Positions 19,301 to 26,120 of a DNA stretch of 64,000 nt are shown in pieces; position 1 is the first letter of the stretch; each line of letters begins with the position of its first letter. The notes below the pieces were generated by a model that did no database searches, had not been told where the DNA came from, and saw only the letters and a list, made by a program, of their open reading frames with translations. Source of the DNA: Ignavibacteriaceae bacterium (lineage in GTDB: Bacteria; Bacteroidota; Ignavibacteria; Ignavibacteriales; Ignavibacteriaceae); NCBI GenBank assembly GCA_031292455.1, contig JARLHC010000050.1:29892-93891 (forward strand), given 5' to 3'. The position numbers and the translations under genes were made by a program.

Positions 19301-19909
19301 ATTAACCTGCTTGCCTATTCTGAATACGAAGAAGAAAAGGAAAGATTTGATTTCCTGAATAAGCAAAGGAATGACCTTCTGGAATCGGAAAAGGATGTTA
19401 TAAAGACTATTGAGGAAATAAATACAGCCGCTCAGGCCCTGTTCTCTGATACTTTTGATAAAATAAGAGGGCACTTTATAAATATTTTCAGGGGACTTTT
19501 CAACCCCGGCGATGAGGCTGATCTAAGACTTGAAGAAGATGCCGACCCTCTTGAGGCTAAGATTGAGATAATTGCAAAACCTAAGGGGAAACGCCCTACT
19601 TCAATTGATCTGCTTTCAGGAGGAGAAAAGACTTTAACAGCTATAGCGCTTTTGTTTGCAATTTATCTGGTTAAACCGAGTCCTTTCTGTATACTCGATG
19701 AAATTGACGCACCGCTTGATGATGCTAATATAGATAGGTTTACAAAAATTATAAAAGATTTTAGTGTCGATACACAGTTTATAGTCGTTACCCATAATAA
19801 GAGAACTATGGAAGCTGCAAGTACCCTGTATGGCGTAACTATGCAGGAGGAAGGGGTTTCAAAACTTGTAAGTGTTAGATTTAATGAGGATTTCAATTTT
19901 GTCAATTAA
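16316..19909 (+). CDS. smc: Chromosome segregation protein SMC
   Basis: 1197 aa, full length. The N-terminal ATPase half has Walker A GPNGCGKTNIVDAIRW (from about 32). Two long coiled coils rich in Glu, Lys and Leu flank a hinge at about 515-640. The C-terminal half has the signature LLSGGEKTLTA (from about 1100) and Walker B FCILDEIDAPLD. It is the bacterial condensin ATPase acting on the chromosome. The start is TTG at 16316, giving the typical MYLSKLEILGFKSFA. AGGA at 16305-16308 overlaps the stop of the previous gene and lies 7 nt before it, which suggests translational coupling. No scpA or scpB is adjacent. Confidence 0.97.
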   Translation: MYLSKLEILGFKSFAQKTNVQFNQGVTSIVGPNGCGKTNIVDAIRWCLGEQKSNTLRSDKMENVIFNGTSNKKPMGMAEVSLTIENNKGILPTEYSEVTITRRIFRSGESEYLLNKNLCRLKDITNLFMDTGIGANAYSVIELKMVETILSNKAEERRTMFEEAAGVNKYKLRRRLALRKLDEVKADLNRVNDIVTEVEKKVNSLERQAKKAEKHNKISTILRELEIDLSERELARFNLQKEEYKNQKDLNFKQKILIESDLAEIENEIKSIKENLNKTESELKLKRAEVAGQTEKIYNCQNFISVSKEREKSLESNIKRYNQELEELKIQLEETRELIIENTEIVTSTTGKIEEKESLKKSFEENVNQLRISLEEKRKVLKLHSEMLLEKFKEITTKENEYSNVELALVSKNNAISRLNEKIQSLTGNIAKTVGFIEELEQDKSETEKKITEAENYYSSKLHEREQLEKELNSLKEKELEERSLISSIKDKITFIQNLIDNLEGVSKGAKALLENNAWATGDKALLAHIGNSSEEYRFAIEASLKNNLNNILVDSLEDLKNGIEYLKSSGIGKASFYITRDQKEQKKSFINYIQSLIVKQKVRSLKKAPGFLGFAKEFIQTDEKWIPFFDKILSKTILVDSLETAFNLSAKYAIFNFVTLNGDYIDESGVIEGGSAPRLDDSLFGRKQLLENLKNEFPRKEEELEKLRLKIENVEQTINNIDLKLLSERERMLVNDLSNIEKQTAQFEFEKKKAVDEIEKARTEIQELAADYNRLDNEKSRLQEILSLHKDEKSAADQESRKMDEDFKEIEKEYNSITSRLNNLNLELERYNGDLRNTNNAIKRAEDSIDLIIKSIAKREIDISTASQELDTIKTILDDKLFELNELGETKEKQLKEENEIDSEYRSIKAVIEEKELKQDSLRNERETVSDQIHSSEMHLNELGLMIKNLLENIKENYSLTLEVKTFEDLDTFNFDQKTEEVHSLKQQVRNLGPINLLAYSEYEEEKERFDFLNKQRNDLLESEKDVIKTIEEINTAAQALFSDTFDKIRGHFINIFRGLFNPGDEADLRLEEDADPLEAKIEIIAKPKGKRPTSIDLLSGGEKTLTAIALLFAIYLVKPSPFCILDEIDAPLDDANIDRFTKIIKDFSVDTQFIVVTHNKRTMEAASTLYGVTMQEEGVSKLVSVRFNEDFNFVN

Positions 19910-21866
19910 ATCTTGCCTCAATGGCTTTATAAGTTTATTCCTTATTATAATTTGCGTTTCGCCCCTCGGAGCTCAATGGGTTAATAACCCTTCTATAAAT
20001 ACAAAGCTGGTTATTGACGGCACCAATCCAATAAATATTTCTTCTGTTGAGGATCTTAAAGGCGGCGCTTTTATTTTCTGGCAGGATAATAAGAGCGGGT
20101 TTCAGAATGAGATATTATTTGTCCATATGGATGGGAACGGTAAAGTAAGTTTTCGCCCTGATGGGAAAAAAACTTCAGATCTGAATGGAGATAAAGTAAA
20201 TCCTATTGCCTCTAGTAATCTTCCAAATACTGCAGTTGTTGTCTGGAAAGATTATACAAGGAATAAAAATGGTAACCTGTTTGCGCAAAGAGTCTATTCA
20301 AATGGAAATCTTTTGTGGCAGCGGAATGGAGTCCGGATTACACCTGATTATCCCGATGTTACCGATTATGCCGTTTGTTCTGATGATGCCGGAAATGTTT
20401 ATATCTCTTACATTGCTAAAGCGAATGAATTCGGGTCAAGTTATAAGCTTAAACTGCAGAAAATAAGCGCCGCCGGAGAACTCCTTAATAACGAAATTGA
20501 TGGAATTCTTATTCATGATTCTCCCGGAAGAAAAAGCTCGTCTTCTGTAATAGCTGATGATGAAGGAGGTGCATACATCTTCTGGCTTGAAAATCTGAAT
20601 AATAAAACCATATTATTGGCCCAGCATGTCGACTCTACTGGAAAAAGCTTATGGGGTAAAAGACCGGTTGTGGTATCTAATTCTTCCCAGACCGTATTAA
20701 GCTATTCTGTTCAAAATAGTGATTTCTCTTCTATCTACGTAGCTTGGCAGATTCAGAAATCTGAGAAGGACATTTATCATCAGTTGATAAGTTATTCCGG
20801 TAAACCATTATGGGGACAGGGCGGTAGGGTGGCCTCCAACAGGAAAGGGAATAAAACTAATCCCCAGGTGTTGACCGCCGACTCCACTATAATCTTAAGC
20901 TGGACTAATGAGATTAACAAAGATAAAGATATCTATATTCAGAAATTTAATGTAAAAGGAATTCAACGCTGGAAAGAAGATGTACCCGTAATCAAATTGG
21001 AAAGAGATCAGTTCGGTCAGAAACTTTTAAGTGATGGCAAATCCGGCGCAATTGTAGCATGGATTGATAAACGCCAGGAATCCATAAGGCCCGATATATA
21101 TGCCCAAAGAATAAGCGGTACTGGTAAACGGTTATGGGATTCGCTTGGCATTGCTGTGGCCTCTCATAAAAATACCGAAAAAAGCTACCCCTCTATTGTT
21201 TCAGACTTGAGAGGTGGCGCAATTGCTATATTTAAAGAAATGAGAGAAAGCAAAGGGGAAATATATGCTCAAAAAATATTCAATTCAGGTACGTATGTTT
21301 CCCAGATTATCGGCCTGAATGCTATCCTTAATGGTGACTCGGTAAAAATATCCTGGTACTCTGCCAATGAATCAAGTGAAACAAATTATGATGTGGAAAG
21401 AACAATACAGACTGAGAACGGTACAGCTCCATGGAGTATAGTCGGGAATATTAAATCAGCAGGCGTTAGCAATGTTAAATATTATGAATTTCTGGACAGG
21501 CCGAAGGAAGCTGGCTCTATATTCTATAGGATAGTTCAAAAAGATAACCATGGCAATATTCAACCTTCCGATGTTGCCAAAGTATCATTCTTGGAACCGA
21601 AAGGGAAAATTACACTGGGGGATAATTCTCCGAACCCGTTTTCAGATGAAACTACAATCCTTTTTTATCTGGAAGAACCGACCTGGATTAAATTCGAGTT
21701 CTTTAATAGTCATATTGAAGTGATAAAAGAAATTGAAGGACAGAATTATCCCAGGGGAGAAAATAAGATTACTTTTTCAGGAAAGAATCTTCCCCCGGGA
21801 GTCTATTTCTACCGTATTCAGGCAGGTGATTTTGTCGATGTAAGAAAAATGGTGCTGGCAAGATGA
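19899..21866 (+). CDS. T9SS-exported beta-propeller-like protein
   Basis: About 655 aa from TTG 19899, which has TGAGGA 8 nt upstream; ATG 19884 or GTG 19872 in the same frame are alternatives. All choices overlap the end of smc. A signal peptide ends near PLGAQ. The body holds about seven repeats of roughly 50-60 residues with the pattern G-x-A-x-hydrophobic-W ... DIYAQRI ... GKRLW, as in GAIVAWIDKRQ and PDIYAQRISGTGKRLW, so a beta-propeller is likely. The last about 80 residues form a type A T9SS sorting domain: SPNPFSDETTILFYL, then LPPGVYFYRIQ, ending DVRKMVLAR. It should be exported through the outer membrane and retained on the surface or released. The ligand is unknown. Confidence 0.85.
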   Translation: MSIKSCLNGFISLFLIIICVSPLGAQWVNNPSINTKLVIDGTNPINISSVEDLKGGAFIFWQDNKSGFQNEILFVHMDGNGKVSFRPDGKKTSDLNGDKVNPIASSNLPNTAVVVWKDYTRNKNGNLFAQRVYSNGNLLWQRNGVRITPDYPDVTDYAVCSDDAGNVYISYIAKANEFGSSYKLKLQKISAAGELLNNEIDGILIHDSPGRKSSSSVIADDEGGAYIFWLENLNNKTILLAQHVDSTGKSLWGKRPVVVSNSSQTVLSYSVQNSDFSSIYVAWQIQKSEKDIYHQLISYSGKPLWGQGGRVASNRKGNKTNPQVLTADSTIILSWTNEINKDKDIYIQKFNVKGIQRWKEDVPVIKLERDQFGQKLLSDGKSGAIVAWIDKRQESIRPDIYAQRISGTGKRLWDSLGIAVASHKNTEKSYPSIVSDLRGGAIAIFKEMRESKGEIYAQKIFNSGTYVSQIIGLNAILNGDSVKISWYSANESSETNYDVERTIQTENGTAPWSIVGNIKSAGVSNVKYYEFLDRPKEAGSIFYRIVQKDNHGNIQPSDVAKVSFLEPKGKITLGDNSPNPFSDETTILFYLEEPTWIKFEFFNSHIEVIKEIEGQNYPRGENKITFSGKNLPPGVYFYRIQAGDFVDVRKMVLAR

Positions 21867-22585
21867 TAGATCAAAAAATTAAATTGTTTATTGATTTTGA
21901 TGGTACTATAACCAGAGAAGATGTAGGCGAATCAATATTCCGCAATTTTGGCGATAGAAGTAAAGTTGATAAGATTATTGAAGATCTTCTTAGTGATAGG
22001 ATTTCAGCAAAACAATCATGGATCGATTTATGCGCATCTGTTGACAAAGTGGATGTGAATACATTAAATGAATTTATTTACAAAATGGAAGTTGACCCGG
22101 GAATGTATAAGCTGATACAGTTTTGCCGGGATCACGATATTCAGATTATTGTCCTTAGTGACGGGTTTGATTATTACATAGATATGATATTTGAAAGAGA
22201 GAATTTAACAGGATTAAAATATTTCTCTAATCATCTGGAAATATCTTCACAGAACAAACTTGTTCCGGAATTCCCCTTTGAAGATCCTAATAGCAGGAAT
22301 ACTGCTAACTGTAAGAAAAATCATATTATTACAAATAGCAGCGATGAGGATATTACAATGTATATAGGGGACGGCAATTCAGATAAAGACCCCGCCCTGT
22401 ATTGCGACTTTATTTTTGCCAAAAGAAGTCTTCTTAAATATTGTGAGAAGGAAAGAGTTTCCTATTTCCCTTATAAAACTTTCGATGATGTAATTGATAT
22501 ACTCGCAGTTCTTTTAAAGAAGAAAAAATTAAAAAAAAGACATCAGGCAGGACTAAAAAGAAGAGAAGCATATATCACGGAATGA
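21863..22585 (+). CDS. HAD-IB phosphatase, MtnX/SerB-like
   Basis: 240 aa. Motif I is IDFDGTITREDVGE (D11, D13), motif II is VLSDGFDYYID, and motif IV is MYIGDGNSDKDPA. The helical cap follows motif I directly, as in subclass IB (phosphoserine phosphatase, MtnX). The C-terminus ends in a very basic Lys/Arg stretch. The ATG overlaps the previous stop in ATGA, so it is translationally coupled in the smc-lpxK operon. Its substrate cannot be told: no methionine-salvage or serine genes are adjacent, so a lipid- or sugar-phosphate substrate fits the context but is only an inference. Confidence 0.85.
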   Translation: MIDQKIKLFIDFDGTITREDVGESIFRNFGDRSKVDKIIEDLLSDRISAKQSWIDLCASVDKVDVNTLNEFIYKMEVDPGMYKLIQFCRDHDIQIIVLSDGFDYYIDMIFERENLTGLKYFSNHLEISSQNKLVPEFPFEDPNSRNTANCKKNHIITNSSDEDITMYIGDGNSDKDPALYCDFIFAKRSLLKYCEKERVSYFPYKTFDDVIDILAVLLKKKKLKKRHQAGLKRREAYITE

Positions 22586-22621
22586 TAGATAAAAGAATAG
22601 CTAAAGAGTTAAAAAACAAAT

Positions 22622-23206
22622 ATGAAATTATCAGAAACTTTCTTTAAGTATCGCAGCTACACACCGGTTCCGTTTGTTATTATTATGCTCTTATATAATA
22701 ACTCAAATATATGGGGCATTATAGCAGGGTTTATAATTGCATTCGTAGGTGAGTTTATACGGCTTTGGGGAGTAAGTTGGGCAGGTAGCGAAACAAGAAC
22801 CACGGGTAATGTGGGGGGATCAAATCTGATTATCAGCGGACCTTTTGCTCATGTTCGGAATCCACTCTACTTCGGTAACATAATGATGTATACCGGCATT
22901 GGAATAATGTCATTTGCAATATTCCCATGGCTTCAGATTGCTGGACTTCTGTTCTTTTCATTGCAATACTATATGATAATAAAAGAAGAAGAAGGATACC
23001 TTAGGAAAACATTCGGTAAACAATTCGAAGATTATACTTTGAATGTCCGCCGCTTTATTCCGCGATTGACTCCATATAGAGTAGCAGGGAATAAACAGTC
23101 CGACTTTTCCTGGAAAGAAGGCTTACAGTCTGAAACAAGAACTCTGCAGGCATTCGGATTTGTTATTATGACTCTGCTAATAATTTGGGTTATCAGAAGA
23201 AACTAA
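22622..23206 (+). CDS. Isoprenylcysteine carboxyl methyltransferase-like membrane protein
   Basis: 194 aa with four to five membrane helices. The family signature is visible: GPFAHVRNPLYFGNIMMYTG followed by KEEEGYLRKTFGKQFEDY and VRRFIP, the SAM-binding region of ICMT/PEMT-like methyltransferases. In bacteria such proteins methylate lipids or small molecules rather than prenylated proteins. It lies 36 nt after the HAD gene and 1 nt before lpxB, so a role in the envelope lipid pathway is plausible but not shown. Confidence 0.85.
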   Translation: MKLSETFFKYRSYTPVPFVIIMLLYNNSNIWGIIAGFIIAFVGEFIRLWGVSWAGSETRTTGNVGGSNLIISGPFAHVRNPLYFGNIMMYTGIGIMSFAIFPWLQIAGLLFFSLQYYMIIKEEEGYLRKTFGKQFEDYTLNVRRFIPRLTPYRVAGNKQSDFSWKEGLQSETRTLQAFGFVIMTLLIIWVIRRN

Positions 23207-23207
23207 T

Positions 23208-24353
23208 ATGAAAGCAAATAATAAAAATATTCTTATTATTGCCGGCGAAGCTTCGGGAGATCTCCATGGCTCAGCTCTTATTACCGAACTCAAAAAGATA
23301 GATCCCTCTGTTAATGTTTTCGGTATAGGCGGGGAAAAGATGAAGAATGCCGGGATGAATATTCTTTATCCTATAGATAAACTTGCTTTCCTCGGGTTTG
23401 CTGAAGTAATTAAACATATTCCGTTCATTAAAAGGGTACAGCGGGAAATTCTCACGCTTGTAAAAGAAAAAGAAATAAGTAATGCGGTGCTTATTGATTA
23501 TCCTGGATTTAATCTTAGTCTTGCAAAAAAATTAAAAGCCGCAGGAGTAAATATCTTTTATTATATAGCTCCGCAGATATGGGCATGGGGAGCAGGAAGG
23601 ATTAAAAAGATAAAAGCCCTCGTAAATAAAATGATAGTAGTATTCCCCTTCGAAGAGGAACTTTACCGGAAGAATAATGTTAATGTGGAATTTGTCGGAC
23701 ATCCGATATTGGAAAGGATAAATGAATACGAATTATTACCAAAAGATGAATTCTATAATATATTTAACCTGGATTTGAATAAGAATATATTATTAATATT
23801 CCCTGGAAGCAGGAAAAATGAAATAAGTCGTATCTTCCCTGATGCAATAAAAGCTGCTTCTAAACTGTCAAAAGAATTCAACCTTCAAACAGTCGTCGCC
23901 TGCGCAGATAATATAGATATTAATTTGTTTAATGGCCTTGGCATTGATACAGAATATAAGATCATTAAAGGACATAATTACGACTTGATGAATCTTGCGA
24001 AAATAGGGATTATTAAATCTGGTACTTCTACCCTTGAAGCAGGTTTGTTTTCGCTTCCGATGGTTATTGTCTATAAGACAAGTCTCCTTACTTATCTGAT
24101 TATTAAGAAATTGATCAAATTGGATATAATCGGCATGGTTAATATTATTATCGGAGAGAAAGTAGCCCCGGAATTAATCCAGGATAAAGCCGATGATGAG
24201 AATATTTATTTAGAATGTAAAAAGATATTATCTGATAACAATCTTTATTTATCAATGAAAAGCAGGCTGTCTGTTCTCAAAGAGAAACTTGGCCAGCAGG
24301 GAGCCTCTCGTAAAGCGGCTTTGATTGTTTATAGTGGATTGAATGGGTTATAG
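23208..24353 (+). CDS. lpxB: Lipid-A-disaccharide synthase
   Basis: 381 aa, the family length. It joins UDP-diacylglucosamine and lipid X into the lipid A disaccharide at the inner membrane. Motifs seen are IAGEASGDLHGSAL (12-24), the PQIWAWGAGRIKKIK block, FPFEEELYRK, FVGHPILE and FPGSRKNEI, with a GT-B C-terminal part containing KSGTSTLEAGL. It starts 1 nt after the methyltransferase stop and overlaps the next gene by 11 nt. With lpxK it shows that this organism makes lipid A. Confidence 0.95.
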   Translation: MKANNKNILIIAGEASGDLHGSALITELKKIDPSVNVFGIGGEKMKNAGMNILYPIDKLAFLGFAEVIKHIPFIKRVQREILTLVKEKEISNAVLIDYPGFNLSLAKKLKAAGVNIFYYIAPQIWAWGAGRIKKIKALVNKMIVVFPFEEELYRKNNVNVEFVGHPILERINEYELLPKDEFYNIFNLDLNKNILLIFPGSRKNEISRIFPDAIKAASKLSKEFNLQTVVACADNIDINLFNGLGIDTEYKIIKGHNYDLMNLAKIGIIKSGTSTLEAGLFSLPMVIVYKTSLLTYLIIKKLIKLDIIGMVNIIIGEKVAPELIQDKADDENIYLECKKILSDNNLYLSMKSRLSVLKEKLGQQGASRKAALIVYSGLNGL

Positions 24354-25011
24354 AAAATTTAAACAGGATTTTCTTCGCGTTATTGGTCTATTTGTTCTTT
24401 CTCAGGCTGTCGACCTGCTTTGCAAAAGTCTTAAGGTGTCTTATAAGAACAGGGAAATAGTGGATGCTCTTGAAAACCAGAATAAGAATTATGTCCTTGC
24501 TTTCTGGCACGGACAGATGCTGCTGGGATGGTATCTCCACAGAAATAAAAATTTCACTGCTTTAATAAGCCAAAGTAAGGATGGAGATTTATTGGCAAAA
24601 CTCCTGAAACACTGGAAGTATAATGTTGTTAGAGGGTCCAGTAGCAAAGGAGGGGATGTTGCACTGGGTATGATGGTTGATTATGCAAAAAATAATGAAT
24701 CAGTTGTAATTACACCGGATGGACCAAGAGGTCCTGCCAACAAGATGAAAGCCGGCGCGGTTGTTATTGCAAAGAAAAGTAAGGTCCCCTTGATTCTGGT
24801 CGGGGTTGGTTACAAGAAAAAGAGAATCCTTAAAAGCTGGGATAGGTTTGAAGTACCAAAGTTCTTTTCAGGTGCAAAGGTAATATATTCATCACCTGTT
24901 CTTCTGAAAGAGGATTTATCTTTTAGTGATACGTCTGAAGCAATTCTGAATTGTGAGCAGAAACTAAACGAACTTCAAATTGAAGCAAATAATTTCGATA
25001 ATAAAACGTGA
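24343..25011 (+). CDS. DUF374 lysophospholipid/lipid A acyltransferase
   Basis: 222 aa. Family features seen are LAFWHGQMLLGWYLHR (His at about 56), SQSKDGDLLAKLL, VRGSSSKGG, and ITPDGPRGPANKMKAG. These are the motifs of the DUF374 branch of the LPLAT acyltransferases, which in Gram-negative bacteria are linked to lipid A or its precursors. An N-terminal hydrophobic stretch would tether it to the inner membrane. It overlaps lpxB by 11 nt and lpxK by 4 nt, so it may stand in for a late acyltransferase (LpxL/M), an inference from position. Confidence 0.87.
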   Translation: MGYRKFKQDFLRVIGLFVLSQAVDLLCKSLKVSYKNREIVDALENQNKNYVLAFWHGQMLLGWYLHRNKNFTALISQSKDGDLLAKLLKHWKYNVVRGSSSKGGDVALGMMVDYAKNNESVVITPDGPRGPANKMKAGAVVIAKKSKVPLILVGVGYKKKRILKSWDRFEVPKFFSGAKVIYSSPVLLKEDLSFSDTSEAILNCEQKLNELQIEANNFDNKT

Positions 25012-26063
25012 TTAATTTCTTAAAAATATTACTGTTTCCGGTTATTCCCCTGTATGCAATTGCAGTAGCGGTTAGGAATTGGTTATTTGAAATTAAGATA
25101 TTTAAAGAAAGTAAAGTTGAAGCAAAAATAATTTCGGTCGGTAACCTTACTGTCGGTGGTTCCGGAAAAACTCCAATGGTAATTTATTTGCTCGAACATC
25201 TGAAGAAATATGGCCTAAAAGCCGGAGTATTGAGCAGAGGATATGGCAGAGAATCAAGAGGATATTTGCTCGTTTCGGACGGAAACCGGATACTCACTTC
25301 AGTCGATCAGTGCGGTGATGAAATTTTCCAGACCATTTCCGATTGTCTTATTCCCGGAGCTGTAAGCGAGAATCGGGTTAAAGGAGCAGAAAGATTAATT
25401 AAAGAAACCGGTGTTAAGATAATCGTCCTTGACGATGCTTTCCAGCATCGCTGGATTTACCGGGATTTGGATCTGCTTGTATGTGAGCAGAAATTCCTTT
25501 TAAGCCGGAATTTCCTTGTTAAAAACCTGTTCCCAACCGGGAATATGAGAGAACCCTTTACGGCTGTTAAAAGAGCTGATGCCGTTATTATTAACAGGAA
25601 ATTTGCTCTGGAGGAAGAAATCCCTGATGATCTGAAGACATATTTCGAAGGGAAAAAGATATTCAGAGCTAATTATATGGCTACTGGTTTTGTTGATATA
25701 AAAAGAAATGAATACCATAAAATTGAAGAATTTAAAGGACAAAAAAGCCTTGTGGTATCAGGAATTGCAGATCCCTTTTCTCTTATGAGCATTCTTGCCC
25801 AGAATGGCGTAAATACTGAGAATAGGATGGTTTTTATTGACCATAAAAACTATTCAAACAAGGAAATTCAATCAATAAGAAAGAAATTTTATAGCTCGAA
25901 CTCACATTCGGTTATTACTACACAAAAAGATGCAGTAAAACTTGTAAGTTTCGCAAAAGAATTTGATGATATAGATATCTTTTATCTAAAAATCAAAATG
26001 GAGATGAGTGATGAAGGATCATTTAATAAATTCATTGTTGATAAATTAAATTTGAATCAATGA
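25008..26063 (+). CDS. lpxK: Tetraacyldisaccharide 4'-kinase
   Basis: 351 aa, GTG start at 25008 overlapping the previous stop (GTGA). It phosphorylates the 4' position of lipid A disaccharide on the inner face of the inner membrane. Visible are the N-terminal hydrophobic anchor (about 3-24), the P-loop VGNLTVGGSGKTP (46-57), LSRGYGRESRGY, GDEIFQ and the LpxK signature VLDDAFQHRWIYRDLDLLV. It is the last gene of the smc-to-lpxK operon, with 57 nt to the PPDK gene and no strong hairpin between. Confidence 0.95.
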   Translation: MINFLKILLFPVIPLYAIAVAVRNWLFEIKIFKESKVEAKIISVGNLTVGGSGKTPMVIYLLEHLKKYGLKAGVLSRGYGRESRGYLLVSDGNRILTSVDQCGDEIFQTISDCLIPGAVSENRVKGAERLIKETGVKIIVLDDAFQHRWIYRDLDLLVCEQKFLLSRNFLVKNLFPTGNMREPFTAVKRADAVIINRKFALEEEIPDDLKTYFEGKKIFRANYMATGFVDIKRNEYHKIEEFKGQKSLVVSGIADPFSLMSILAQNGVNTENRMVFIDHKNYSNKEIQSIRKKFYSSNSHSVITTQKDAVKLVSFAKEFDDIDIFYLKIKMEMSDEGSFNKFIVDKLNLNQ

Positions 26064-26120
26064 TCCCGCTCAACAATAATTAATTAAAATAATTGATAAA
26101 TTTAATTTGGAGTAAAATAA

